In this document: one piece after another, positions 1 to 12,295 of the stretch
Position numbering within the stretch: the stretch's first letter is position 1
How the letters are laid out: each line of letters starts with the position of its first letter
Made by a program: the position numbers and the translations under genes
Assembly (NCBI GenBank): GCA_034508935.3
Contig: CM067447.1
Coordinates: forward strand, 38,003,348-38,067,347
DNA: 64,000 nucleotides
Direction: 5' to 3'
Source of the DNA: Berghia stephanieae
Lineage: Eukaryota > Mollusca > Gastropoda > Nudibranchia > Aeolidiidae
Notes under the pieces: generated by a model
What the model saw: only the letters and a program-made list of their open reading frames with translations
Told to the model about the DNA's origin: nothing
Databases searched by the model: none

Positions 1-1310
1 ATTTCATTGGGAAGAGTTGGATATTTTGTTAGAGAAATCCTGAAAGGTTGGATACCGAGAATGCTCACACAAAGGCAGAATCACATTGAAAGAGGAAGTT
101 TTCTTGAAGTCGTAGAATGATTTACGATTTAGCTACAAGTGATTTTTTCCTTTTCTTAAGACTTAAGAGACACCTCAAGGAGGCAAATTTTAGCAATGGT
201 GGCGAGGTTCAGGCGGAGGTGACTCGTGGTGCAGAAGTTTGTCATGTGAATTTCCCTTCTTCATTGGTGGCTCAGTGTGGATGGAAATGGTGACAATGCT
301 GAAATTTAAAATGAGAAATGGAAAAGGATATAACTAAGCTTTGTTTTGATTCCATTGTCAATTTTGTATCTATCAGTTTTGAAATTACAAGAGCAGTGAC
401 AGGACTTTTCAGTCTACCGTATATCTTCTAAATTGACATTTTTGTATTAAAATTCAAATTTGATGTTTTAAAAATCTTTTCTAATAATGTTTTATTACTG
501 AACTCAATCTATTATTCAAATTGAAAGACACAAGTTTTGAGACTTCCGTTATAAACATCTGACAATGATTAGAAATTTCTAGGAAAGTGAAAGTAGTGTG
601 GGGCATAAAGTGTCAGCAGCTGATGTCAATTTCGACTTGACCTAACAATATTCTGAGTTTTACCTTTTTCCTATTTTGTATTCTCTACTGCAGTTGGCTC
701 TTGTTGAGTAATGTGCCAGTGAGGTCGGATAATTAGGAAAATTGACCCTTAGGTTAGAAATGTGGGAAATTCACATTCAAGATCAGATTCTTTAAAAAAA
801 AAATAAAAGACTGAATTTAGTAGGATTTTTAAAATACCAAATTTGATAACAATGAGAGACGACGAGAAATGGTGCAATCAATACAGCATATTCTTCTTTC
901 ACATGTAGCTCTTTAATTATACTAATTATTACACTATCATAAATGATTTTTAGCTGTTTAAAAAATTTCACAAGATTATATGACACCTGTTTTTCATTAA
1001 AACCTTTCATGATGTAGATAAAATTAAATCAACATCTTTATCTATGGTTGGGAGGATTTAATTTAAAATGAAATGCTTATAAAAATAGTGACCGGTTATC
1101 GCCCTTTATATATTTGTGAAATGTAAACTCTATCCTCTTAAAAATAAATTTCTCGATCTGATCCTTATATTTTTTTGTCATGCAAGCTTTTGTGACGTTT
1201 AGATAAAAAGAAATAAGTATTTTTGGTGTGTTTATCTAAGAATATGAATAGGAATTTTTACCACTACTTAAAGGCCATTATATTATGCCAAAGAAGTTAA
1301 ATCTTGTCCT
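1..1310. other. No gene seen
   Basis: AT-rich sequence without a convincing exon, RNA gene or repeat end. It probably lies upstream of, or in an early intron of, the zinc-finger gene whose first visible exon is at 3384. The short open frames look like chance. Confidence 0.5.
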
Positions 1311-1812
1311 TCTGGGTGGGATCTTTTGACTTTCCATGGTGGGCAAGATGTCACTTGCTATGTCTCCTATCCCACTATATCTGTTTACTGAGTTGCTTTC
1401 TGTCTTTGTCTTGGAATAGGATTGCTTGGTTTTGCCCTGGCCATTGCCGAAATCCTTGGCTGAGAGGGTAATAGTCATATATATATATAATATTAATTTT
1501 GGGAGGTGATATTTTTTTCCTTGTAAATAATTTCTCTGTTATGTACTGAGAGTTATATTTTTTGTTTTGAACATATCTTGTAAACATTTGAGTGTGTTCC
1601 TCTTATTGGGATTTTGTGCTTGTGTCAGGATGAGATGTTTAAGTAATCTCAAACTAAGTACATTCATAGCAGGCTCTTGGAATCTTCATCTGTTACCTAT
1701 TTGAACAAATTCCGTTGTCTTACTTTTTCTTGGGTGCTTTAATTGTAATTCTATGACTTAAGTGTGTCACAAATCGAGTGCTGTAAAACCATTAAAAACA
1801 ATACAAACAAAT
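1311..1812 (+). repeat. Hairpin-tail dispersed repeat, copy 1 (divergent)
   Basis: Starts with a TGGGTGGGATC block, runs through the family blocks CTTTCTGTCTTTGTCTTGG and TTTTTTTCCTTGTAAAT, and ends near GTGCTGTAAAACCATTAAAAAC. It is one of the most diverged copies. The terminal stem is eroded (GAGTGCTGTAAAACC in place of AAGCGCCGTAAAACC), which suggests an old insertion. It has no coding capacity. Confidence 0.8.
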
Positions 1813-2149
1813 CTTGTCATTTTGTAACCATATTGCCCTAAAACTTTGGATCAGCAAAACTGCTATCTCCTGCATTAGCTAAACCTCTGATTTTTATCCC
1901 AACTTCATGTCAAGTGATACACCAGGTTTGCAGCTATTCATATCTAAACATCTTGATTTATTTCATTTATTTTACAATTTTGTGCTTGTGAATTTTCTGT
2001 TCCGGAGTCTCTTGATCTCATCATAGGAAAGTTTTATTTCAAAATGATTCAAATGTGCTTGCTGGAAGCAAAGCTTATTTTTTAGCAACATTTGGACTAA
2101 CCCCTGCCATTTTAAACATTAGTATTGGTAGTTGTAATTACAGAGGCTG

Positions 2150-2176
2150 CTGGGTGGGGATCCTGACCTCCCATAT

Positions 2177-2209
<33 letters not shown>

Positions 2210-2699
2210 ACATACTGTGTCTTCTATCCCCTTATATTTGTTTTTCAACATGCTTTCTGTCTTTGTCTTGGAATGAGATTACTTGGTTTTGTCCTGGTCC
2301 TGGCCTGAGTCCTGGCTGGGAGGGAAACAGTCGAATGCATAGTTATTGTTTTGAGAGATGATATTTTTTTCCTTGTAAATCATCTCTCTGTTATGTATTA
2401 TTATATTTATTTTTAATGTATGATTTAAGCATCTGAGTGTATTCCTCCTTGTTGGATTTTGTGCTTGTGTCCGGATGAGACTTATAGGTGATCTCAAGCT
2501 AAGTACATTGATGGTATGCTCTTGGAATCTACATCTGATCCCTATTTGTTCCCAATTCCCCTTTGTCTTACTCTCTCTTGGGTGCTTTAAATGTAATTCT
2601 AGAACTTTTGACTATCCCATTTTCTTCCTTTTTACTGGCGCTGATATAACCTAAATGTGTTGCAAGCGCCGTAAAACCCTTAAAAAAAAAACTTAAAGA
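2150..2699 (+). repeat. Hairpin-tail dispersed repeat, copy 2, with a 31-G run
   Basis: A near full-length copy of the roughly 540-bp family. It opens with TGGGTGGGGATCCTGACC and ends with the GGCGCTGATATAACC...AAGCGCCGTAAAACCC hairpin and an A-rich tail. At 2178-2208 the short G stretch found in other copies (GTGGGCAGGGGGTAC) has become an uninterrupted run of 31 G. Confidence 0.9.
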
Positions 2700-3383
2700 G
2701 GCTGACTTTTGTGTGTCGCTATTCGATGAAAGTCACAATGATAACATTCAATCTAGATAATTAGATCTGCGTGTATGTTTTTTTACGTATCTGGACAACT
2801 TTGTTTTGCATTTAGTTTTTTACATTGCTAGAAAGGATTTTTATTCTAAAGAGATGAAGGAAAAATTGAAACGTTCAAAATCTCAATTCTCAGTCACACA
2901 AAATGTTTCAATCATCCCTCCTTTTCTTTCCTTCTCAAACCAACACACTCATTCAACTTCAATCCATTCGACAACACGCCATTTTAACAGAAAATAGTGT
3001 TATGTTCAGTAAGGGGACAAAGACTAATTTTCAGAGACAGGAGAGCGCATCTACTACTGCGAATAGTGAATACGCCGTGAAATCACTATTCGCATTATGA
3101 CTGAGAATAAGCACTTTGTAAAGATAATATGTTATCAGCTTCAGATACAATAGTGGTCACATAAGATTTTTTTTGCCTTATTATATCTTATCTTAGTTGA
3201 GCAAGAGCTGCCGATGATTGAGACTCGTTTTGATGAGTTTCTCTTGGTAGCTATAAGTGGTAAAACTGATATTACATACTTCAGATTAAGATATTAATCA
3301 CATTGAACTTATTTCTATTTTGTTCCAAAATTTACAGTTATTAGGCTAAAAAATGACCTGAATTTGTTCTATTTTCATTTCAG
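2700..3383 (+). other. Intergenic or intronic, one small hairpin
   Basis: No exon recognised until the splice acceptor at 3381-3383. A perfect 11-bp hairpin (GCGAATAGTGA / TCACTATTCGC) sits at 3059-3093. Confidence 0.45.
3059..3093. other. Perfect 11-bp hairpin
   Basis: GCGAATAGTGA at 3059-3069 and its exact reverse complement at 3083-3093 enclose a 13-base loop. No role is evident. It could be part of an old element end. Confidence 0.6.
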
Positions 3384-3586
3384 TTCGGAATTACATAGCA
3401 GGAGAGGATGCTATCATTTTACAATTACGTGTGGACATGATGCTTAAAGAAAACTGCGAGGAGTACGCTCTCAACTTATGTAACAGTTGCTTGCTACACC
3501 CTGAATTGAGAAGGGACTTAACTCTTCGCAAAACCCAACTGTCTTTGCTGCACAAGCTCGGCCTTCATGATAAGCTGCAAGAAGAG
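3384..3586 (+). CDS. Exon of ZNF292/RLF-like zinc-finger gene (first visible)
   Basis: The exon is bounded by TTTCATTTCAG and by GAAGAG|GTAGAT. It has two leading bases, then 67 codons reading RNYIAGEDAIILQLRVDMML and ending in KLQEE. This alpha-helical stretch resembles part of the ZNF292/RLF/ZNF654 N-terminal region (human ZNF292 has a similarly placed FEGPILLDMRIKHLI...GKLIEE), compared from memory. It ends in phase 0 and joins in phase to the exon at 10245. Earlier coding exons must lie upstream or outside the window, because no start codon fits here. These are likely nuclear, chromatin-associated proteins. The family call is moderate; the exon itself is well supported. Confidence 0.7.
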
Positions 3587-3834
3587 GTAGATCAGAGTGA
3601 TGTTAAACACATTGATAAGGCATGTTGGCAGTTTTGTCAACCATGGATAAATTATTTTTTCCAAGAAATTTAAGGTTTGAATTTTAAATGAAAGAGAAAT
3701 GACTAACGCTTGAATAATTGCTCTAAGAATTAAATCATTACTTATTGGAACAATTGTGGCTATGAAGTGGGTGGCCACTCTTTGACTTGCGACCAAGGCA
3801 GTTAGGGAACTAATAATGTTATGCTTTCTTTAGG

Positions 3835-4050
3835 GTTTGATGTGGCAAATTATTTGGCATTGTAATGTGATAAAGGTGGTCGCAGGTTCAAGCCTTTCTA
3901 CAGGCGTCCAGAACAATGCGGCATGTCTCATCCTAAAGAAAAAAACCCTGTAATGATGCAAAACCTGCTGTATTGGCTCTGTGTAGCAGAACTTATCCAT
4001 TACAAAACAGCAATAACAATTTCACCAAGCGCCGCAATATCTTTGAGAAA
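3835..4050 (+). mobile_element. Possible tRNA-derived SINE
   Basis: An A-box-like TGGCAAATTATTTGGCA is followed about 45 bases on by a B-box-like GGTTCAAGCC, then an unrelated body. Both boxes match the RNA polymerase III promoter only loosely, and I see no clear tail or target duplication. It could be chance. Confidence 0.3.
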
Positions 4051-4135
4051 TCATCTTTTATTATCAGCCCAAAAGATCACTGATTATCATCGACAATGTC
4101 AAACTATATATCCCACGTATAATTTTGAAACTATA

Positions 4136-4137
<2 letters not shown>

Positions 4138-4190
<53 letters not shown>
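4138..4190 (+). repeat. (TTA)n microsatellite
   Basis: A nearly pure TTA tract immediately before hairpin-tail copy 3. Such tracts often mark the tails of LINE or SINE insertions in this window. Confidence 0.95.
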
Positions 4191-4217
4191 ATTATATTTT
4201 ATTATTTTTATAATTTA

Positions 4218-4672
4218 CTGGGTGGGGTTCCCGACCTCCCATAGTGGGCAGGGAGGTACTTGCTGTGTCTTCTATCCCCCTATATCTGTTTTTCAATTGC
4301 TTTCTGTCTTTGTCTTGGAATGAGATTACTTGGTTTTGTCCTGACCCTGGGTGGAGTCCTTGGCTGGGAGGAAAACAGTCGAATGTATCTTTATAGTTTT
4401 GGGAGATTATATTTTTTTCCTTGTAAATCATCTCTCTGTTATGTATTATTATGTTTGTGCTGCTGTCTGGGTGAAACTTTTATGTGATCTCAAACTGAGT
4501 ACACTGATAGTGTGCTCTTGGAATCTACATTGTTCCCTATTTGAACCATTCCCCTTTGTCTTACCTTTTCTTGAGTGCTTTAATTGTAATTCTAGAACTT
4601 TTTACTGGCGTTGATATGACCTTAATGTGTTGCAAGCGCCGTAAAGTCCTTAAAAACAAACAATAAAAACAT
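4218..4672 (+). repeat. Hairpin-tail dispersed repeat, copy 3
   Basis: It runs from TGGGTGGGGTTCCCGACC to GGCGTTGATATGACC...GCAAGCGCCGTAAAGTCC with an A-rich tail. Parts of the middle are missing, so it is shorter than the roughly 540-bp full copies. Confidence 0.85.
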
Positions 4673-5796
4673 ATTATTATTGTTGTTGTTGTTGTTCTTG
4701 ATCTGTGACATAATCTGTGAAAAAGTGGGTAATAAAGAGGGAATTTATTGTAGTGACCAGTAATAACTCATAATGACGATGTTGATGATTATAATATGAT
4801 ATAACCTAGTATTTGTAATGCAGCTCTATCGAATTATTAATTATTTGAACAATATCTTTGTGACATAATTTTTTCTATATTATTTCTACCTGTTAAAAGG
4901 AACGCATGCCGGTTAATTGGAACATTTCAGAGCTTCGGTATACGTTTTAAGATTTTTTTCTTTCATTAATAATGAAAAACAGGAATCATAATTGAGACAT
5001 CCTGTGTTTTCAAATAAACCAAAAAGTCAGTTAACATTGGCATAGATGCTAAATCGCCGACATAAGCCGGCGGGCCACCAAATCATTGAGCAAGGCACTC
5101 TCTCAAAGAATTTGCCTGCCGATAGGGCCTATTTTTGTGACCGTTATGGGAGTGATAGGGGGATTTTCTATTAATAATAATATCGGGGGAAAGCCTTTGT
5201 CAAAAATGGACGAAACTTGGCCTATAATTAGAAAAGAGGTCAATCTATCCTCATGTCGGCGTTCGATTTCGTCCCATTTATAAAACTGGTAAAGATCACA
5301 CACTTTTTGCTACTGATTCCAATACGTATTTGGAGATGAAATTTCAACGTTGGCGGGGTAAATTTAAATTATTAACATGAACTCGCTATTATTTCCAAAT
5401 TTTTATTCCCCCACCCCTCTTTCCACCATGACCGTCACCGATATTGAAACACATCGCTCAGCGACGTTATTGCAAATATGGTTAACATGGCGAGCCCATT
5501 AATAGGATACTTTCGGCATCTCCAGTTTGTTGCAATAAAGTAAAAACACTTTCTTTTATTGAATTTACACAATAAATTATGAATGTATTATTTCATACGT
5601 TCTTCATATTGCTAAATGCATTTTATTTTAAATACAGAAAATACTTTGGGATCCAGTAATTGTCGAATAATATCCTATACCACCCTTTGTCAGTAAAGCA
5701 AAATGGACTCGCCCAATTTCTAAGAATTGGATTTATACTCCATGTGTTATGGGCATAATATTATTTTATTATTATTTTGTGTTAAACCTTGCAGAT
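4673..5796. other. Intron, no gene seen
   Basis: AT-rich intron sequence of the zinc-finger gene with no exon recognised. It leads into a TA repeat at about 5797-5830 that borders the inverted-repeat element. Confidence 0.5.
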
Positions 5797-6455
5797 ATAT
5801 ATATATACATATATATATATATTATATATATGAGCCAAGGTCAAAAGGTGCCCGCCTGATACCAGTGTTAAGAAAATTTGATTTTTACTTAATTATGGGC
5901 TGTTTTCATTGGGTTAATGCTTGTAATCAATTGATAATATGAAGAAGAGATAAAATGAGACAGCTCAACATACTCTGTACAACAGAATATGAAATAAACA
6001 ACTTGAAAGTGAATTTTGAATGCTGTTTGGCATGTGCTTAAAACGAGGTCAACGCATCACCTTTTTAGAAATCATGCAGAAATTAAATGTGATGTTTTAC
6101 CCCCCTTGATTGAAATTTGACTAATTGTATAAAGTCAAAATTTACTTTTAAACGCAATTGCAGTATATTACATATCTGATTAAGTTTCATATAGAGTTCT
6201 TAAAAAGTTGGTGTTGCTTGTGACCTTTGGTGTCATCAAACACAGCACAATACTAAGACTCGACACGAAACTTTAAAGCTCATGTTTAATGTTGATATAA
6301 TGTTTTATTATGAGAAAAAAGCATAGATTTACTATCTTAACTCAAATCTTGGAGTAAATGTATACCGTTTTGCCGATATTGAGGCTTATTGGTTTTGGTG
6401 TCATTTGTCACAAGCAACACGGCATGCGTGAACACGTGGAAGTTTGTTTCGTTAA

Positions 6456-6829
6456 ATGGCGATTCGCAATTTGGATCCACCCTTCTTACCAGTCTTTGAA
6501 GTGCAGCACGTTCATTTGCCTTTCCAGCGTGGCTCCAGGCAGAAAAGGTAAGTTGAACTTTGGTGTCATCGCTATTTTACATTGTCACAAGCAACACTTG
6601 ATATTGGATATTACAAAGTGCCACCAAAAAATTATGTTTTCAGCTGTTATTCTATTTACAAATATGATATTATGACATCTCACATAAGACATATTGACAC
6701 AATTAATTATTTCCTTGTAATTCTAATTTTTTATGTTTCAGGGTTGTATCAATCAAGAAAAAGGCAAAACTTTTGACGAATCCAGATAAAAGAAGGGTTG
6801 TCAAGAAATTTGATTTGATTTACTATTAA
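6456..6829 (+). CDS. Candidate two-exon gene for a 59-residue basic peptide inside the inverted-repeat element
   Basis: Exon 1 (6456-6547) starts at an ATG directly after an in-frame TAA and encodes MAIRNLDPPFLPVFEVQHVH followed by LPFQRGSRQK, ending at AAAAG|GTAAGT. Exon 2 (6742-6829) follows TTTATGTTTCAG and reads RVVSIKKKAKLLTNP, then DKRRVVKKFDLIYY and a stop. Both splice sites are close to consensus and the join keeps the frame through a split AGG codon. The C-terminal half is strongly basic, as expected of a nucleic-acid-binding or nucleolar peptide. I do not recognise a family. It may be the element's own gene, a captured exon pair or chance; the predicted intron contains one dyad copy. 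Confidence 0.4.
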
Positions 6830-7303
6830 CACACTAAATTACTACAAACTAGCAGATTTGAGCAGTATGGTGATGGTTACCGTATGGTTACATTAATTCA
6901 TTACCATAGCTGATATTTATCTAGTGTTTGTGTGACTTCTGGTACTTTTTGTGACCATTGGTGTCATTGGTTAAAATGTCACAGGTGACACTTAAGTTTG
7001 AAGTTTCTAATGTATTTCTGTTTTCATGTTCTTCAAAGCTTGAAATGTCATTGAATTACATTTTAACAGGCTATATTACATGTGTTCAGTTGCTATTTTT
7101 GATTTATTGAGGCAAAATTGCGTTCTAGTGCCGATTTTGACCAAAGTAATAGCAACAATGGTATTACTAATTTCTAAGTATATTTCCAATTTGCAAGTAT
7201 TTAGTCTCTTAAAATATTATTGAATTTAATTTGAGAGTAGGTTAGTGTGCTTTTTTGACTGAAAATAATGATATATTATGGACGAAAGTGTGATTTGGTG
7301 CTG

Positions 7304-7345
7304 CTTGTGACATAAGTAATGGTGTCACCGGTCTTATGTCACAAG
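7304..7345 (+). repeat. Perfect 13-bp hairpin in tandem unit 1
   Basis: CTTGTGACATAAG (7304-7316) and CTTATGTCACAAG (7333-7345) pair exactly around a 16-base loop containing GGTGTCACCGG. The next tandem unit has the same structure at 7495-7536 with one arm mismatch. Confidence 0.85.
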
Positions 7346-8053
7346 TCACATTCAGATGCTCTAATTTCCATGTATATTTCTATTTTTGAAGTCTTTGGTT
7401 TCTGAAATATTATTAAATTCCATATTTAACTGTGGTTATTACACTGGTTTGACTGAAATTAATGATATATTGTCGAAATTGCAATTTGGTATTGCTTGTG
7501 ACATAAGTAATGGTGTCATCGGTCTAATGTCACAAGTGACACAATGCCGCTAAATAAGATATGCTTTGGTCACATTATTTCCCAACATTTTATTCCAAAA
7601 GTTTCTGAACATTGCTGGTCATAAACATATGCAATATTGTTGTTTTTGTTAATGTACAAACATTTTTATGAAATAATATATTTGCATTCTATGTTGCTTG
7701 TGACCGATGACACCAAAAAGCAACATTTTCTCCAATAGTTGGTAATATTATTGTACTATGATTGTTGTTGATTGTGTCTTTTTGTCCATAACTTACTAAA
7801 TAAAGTTTGATACTCAACAAAAATCATTTGGTTATAGAGTTTTTTGTCTCATTTTGGTGTCACCGGTCACAGGTGACACTTACAACCTATGGGTATTGTT
7901 GACGATATTATGCTGCGTTAGACCTTAAAGTTATCTAAAGGGCCTTTGATTCATGAAGTACATGGTTTTTGCTACACATATAGAAACATGAATGGACTAT
8001 TATGTCACTTTTATTTTGAGAAAAAAAAATTGGCACCTTTTGACCTTGGCTCA

Positions 8054-9058
<1,005 letters not shown>

Positions 9059-9060
9059 TA

Positions 9061-9151
<91 letters not shown>

Positions 9152-9203
9152 TCTTTGATTTTCTTTCATTGGCTATCTCCATCTCTCTATTTTTCTCTAC
9201 TCT

Positions 9204-9295
<92 letters not shown>

Positions 9296-9345
9296 GCTAT
9301 CTATCTATCTATCTATCTTCTATCTAGCTATCTATCTATCTAACT
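9059..9345 (+). repeat. (TTA)n, (TC)n and (CTAT)n microsatellites
   Basis: The LINE tail runs into about 90 bases of TTA, then about 80 bases of TC, then CTAT/CTAG repeats. No gene. Confidence 0.95.
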
Positions 9346-9469
9346 ATCTACGCGGGTGGTTGGATGGGAGCATCACCCTTGAATCATATACCTATGATGT
9401 TCGCATGGGTGTACGATTTGATAGTGATGTCGTTTCTTCTTCTCTTTACTAGCCTATCCTGCTTCTTTG

Positions 9470-9695
9470 GTTTGTGATTGTATTTTTGACAGGGGATATT
9501 TTTTTTCTGTAAATCTTCTGCCTGTTTGTTCTTGGTTATTTATAATTTAGCTTATGATATCTTTAGGTTATGATTTTGATTTACATTTGTACTATTTTTG
9601 TTAGATTGCTTGTTTTTTTGTTTCAGCGGTCTCTCATATAACCTCAATTGTGTTGGAAGAGACCTAAAGCAACAAACAAACAAACAAACAAACAA
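9470..9695 (+). repeat. Distant relative of the hairpin-tail family
   Basis: It shares a GGGGATATTTTTTTTCTGTAAAT block and the terminal hairpin. The stem is GGTCTCT/AGAGACC (9628-9634 / 9658-9664) around a loop with ATATAACCTCAATTGTGTTG, followed by a CAAA-repeat tail. Elsewhere in the family the stem is GGCGCT/AGCGCC with nearly the same loop. Confidence 0.65.
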
Positions 9696-9699
9696 TAAC

Positions 9700-10244
9700 T
9701 ATCTACCTCTCTCTCTCTCTTATATGGGAGATATTAATATAAAAGATTCAGAGCTGCCTCTTGTTGCGCATTGCTTGGAAACATCCTCAAAATTTTTGTC
9801 TATCCAGTGATCCTGCAGAGCTCAGTCAAATTCCTTGAACTCAAATTTCTATGTGGTAGGTTCGACCAGGTAATATTGGTGTGAAATTTTTGTTTTTGAA
9901 ATAATATGCAAGACCGTTTAATATCAGTCAAGAGTTCATAACCTTGAAATAAAAATGGACATGACTGCATGGCGACTTGATAAATAATGTTGAAGAATAT
10001 TCTTCAAGCCTACCACCTTGCGAGGTTCAGTAAGTTATTCTGTTTTTGTTTTTTTTTCATGTTAAATTCTTTATGATTCTGCCAATGTGTAGATACGGTA
10101 GGCAACTCTGTAAGACTTCCCTTCTTGGTGGACTGGTGTGAAATAAACCACAAAAAAACGATAGAGAAAGGTCAAATATAAATATAGATAAATCTATATT
10201 CTATTTAAACTTTTTTACCTTTACATTTTCTGTGTTTGATCAAG
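9700..10244 (+). other. Intron, no gene seen
   Basis: Unremarkable AT-rich sequence up to the acceptor TTTTCTGTGTTTGATCAAG before the next zinc-finger-gene exon. Confidence 0.5.
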
Positions 10245-10385
10245 TGTCAGAATCTGAGCGTTCAAGAAGCTGTCAATGTCATTAGACAACTCCAGACCAG
10301 GAACACCAAGGAAATATGCACTGTGCTTGCTCAGACTTTCATGGTCCAGCACTGGATCAGACAGAAAGATCACAAAGCTAACAAG
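10245..10385 (+). CDS. Exon 2 of ZNF292/RLF-like gene
   Basis: 141 bases, 47 codons, phase 0 at both ends. It starts CQNLSVQEAVNVIRQLQ and ends HWIRQKDHKANK, with donor AACAAG|GTAAAT. It continues the helical N-terminal region: joined to the previous exon it gives QEECQNLSVQEAVNVI, similar in spacing to IEEISEVDCKDALEMI remembered from human ZNF292. A second possible acceptor (GTGTCAG, giving a start at 10251) would remove only CQ. The family alignment supports the longer form. Confidence 0.7.
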
Positions 10386-11698
10386 GTAAATATGGGTAGT
10401 CAAATCTGTTGCCTGTGCAGTACAGGCTTACCTCATTTTATTATTTTCAACACCGTACATTTTATGGCAGCTCAACAGAGAGGTAATATCGGGTTGCAGC
10501 ATGTTTGGTTAAGGAAAAATTTAAAGAAAATTTTTTTCCATTTTCGGTTGCGTTGGTAATACCCATCTTGAAAAGTAAACAAATTTTGGCCCCCCCATTT
10601 TTTCTATAATTCTCATCTGATTTTAATTATTTCCCAAGTAAGGTGTTTTGTAAACATTGTAAATATCGGGCTAGTTACAATGGGTAATTTATTCTATTTT
10701 TTAATTGAAAAAGTGATATGAAAATTATACACCCTGAAAATCTGGCTTACTTGGAATTATTTTTTATTCACTCAAACCCAACATCAACTATATCCGTAGT
10801 TTACCCGGGTAACTTATACCCACGCCTATTTATTACATTTTTCTGAGACAAATTATAGGCGTAGTATCAAAGCTAATGTTTTTAGTTTTACATGTTAATG
10901 GTAGTTGAATAAAACTATCTAGGTCTATGTACATGTTCATTTTAATGCATTTTTTCAATTTTGAAAAGTAGAAAAAATCTCTAGGATTGAGTGAGTTAAT
11001 ACAGTGGGAACTCACTGATCTGGAAATGTCCCAATACTAATGAAATTATCCTGGTTTATTGGGTTCCACCATGATGGTAGATATTTTAGCCCCCCTGACC
11101 CTTTTTCCAAAGCTTTTAAATTTATTGTCACGTCATGTGATTTTGGTATAAATAATATTTCTGAATTGAGATGAAACATGTGTATTCTTTTTTTGTTGTT
11201 ATTTTGTTTTATTTTCCATTAATTTATATATCTTTGTATGCCCGACATTTTCCATCTCAATGGTTCAATCCCCGCTGGTGCTCACCCTCTGGGTCCCTGG
11301 ATCAATCTGTACTTAACTTTGATTTGTTTATTGAAATAACACGATGGGCCCCGGCTCTTTATTTGCTGATCAGAAAATTAGCAATCTATTACAGTACAGC
11401 AGTTGGAAACAGCCTGTGCTGATTATGAAACTCTTTTCGGTAATGCTGTGCAATTATTTCCCTTCTTAAAGTGAAAAAAAAATCTTTTTCAAAAACAAAT
11501 AAACATAGAATAGCATAGCTGACGGAAACTATTCCCACACGCTTATAAAATCTCAAAAGTTCGTAAAAAATTTTTAAAAGTTGCAGATTTTGCTGCTGCA
11601 ATGCAAATCAAGGATTTTTAGCATTTAAAATTTTTTTTTGTTTTCTTTTTTTTTTGCGGCCACAATGCAGCCACAAGCGATACAAAAATCCGCCGTGC
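10386..11698 (+). other. Intron, no gene seen
   Basis: AT-rich intron. A CAGTGGGAACTCACTGATC string near 11001 looks like a pogo-type element end, but no partner end was found. Confidence 0.5.
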
Positions 11699-12110
11699 CA
11701 GGATGAGATAATTTGGTTTTGTCCTGGCCAGATACCCTGGCTGAGAGGGAAACAGTCAAATTTATAAATTAGTTTTGGTGGATGATATTTTTTTCCTTGT
11801 AAATCATCTCTCTATTATGCACTGTATTATTTGTTGTTTTACAAATATTTATATTATGATTTGTAAACATTTGAGTGCTTGTGTCAGGATGAGATATTTA
11901 GATGATCTCAAACTAAGTACACTAAGTACTCTTGGAATTTACACCTGTTACCTATTTGAACCATTTCCCCTTTGTCTTACTTTTTTCTTTAATTGTAATT
12001 CTGGAACTTTTTACTACCGGTATCTAGTTTTCTTTCTTTTTTACTGGTGCTGATATGACATAAATGTGTCACAAGTGCTGTGAAACCCTTAAAATCAAAC
12101 AAAACAAACC
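11699..12110 (+). repeat. Hairpin-tail dispersed repeat, copy 4 (5'-truncated)
   Basis: Begins at GGATGAGATAATTTGGTTTTG, lacking the first blocks, and ends at CTGGTGCTGATATGACATAAA ... AAGTGCTGTGAAACCC with a CAAA-rich tail. It is diverged from the consensus. Confidence 0.8.
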
Positions 12111-12295
12111 GCATTTGTTTTGCCAAAGATGGATTGGGCTTGTCATCAATTATAAGTCAGTTTGTTTTTTGATTGTATCTTAATGTAATTATCAGATGTA
12201 GTGATGTTTTAGCATTAGTAACAAATGCTAAAATAATTAATAATGAGTGAGTTCCAGTTTATACATTACTCCAACCCTTGATTAGCATTAGCAGA

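Larger units (their letters stand above)
5831..8053. mobile_element. Unrecognised 2.2-kb terminal-inverted-repeat element
   Basis: The ends are perfect 22-bp inverted repeats, TGAGCCAAGGTC + AAAAGGTGCC at 5831-5852 and its exact complement at 8032-8053, both flanked by TA repeats. Inside, eight copies of a dyad motif (GGTGTCA, usually with a nearby TGTCACAAG or CTTGTGAC) lie at about 6210, 6396, 6555, 6945, 7304, 7495, 7693 and 7855. From about 6940 to 7640 the sequence is a degenerate tandem array with a period near 194 bp. No transposase was recognised. A two-exon small open frame lies at 6456-6829. The TA context fits a TA-targeting DNA transposon, but the superfamily is unknown. It sits in the first visible intron of the zinc-finger gene. 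Confidence 0.65.

Noticed and set aside
10998-11020. CAGTGGGAACTCACTGATC as a transposon end
   Set aside because: No matching inverted end was found within reach, so no element can be defined.
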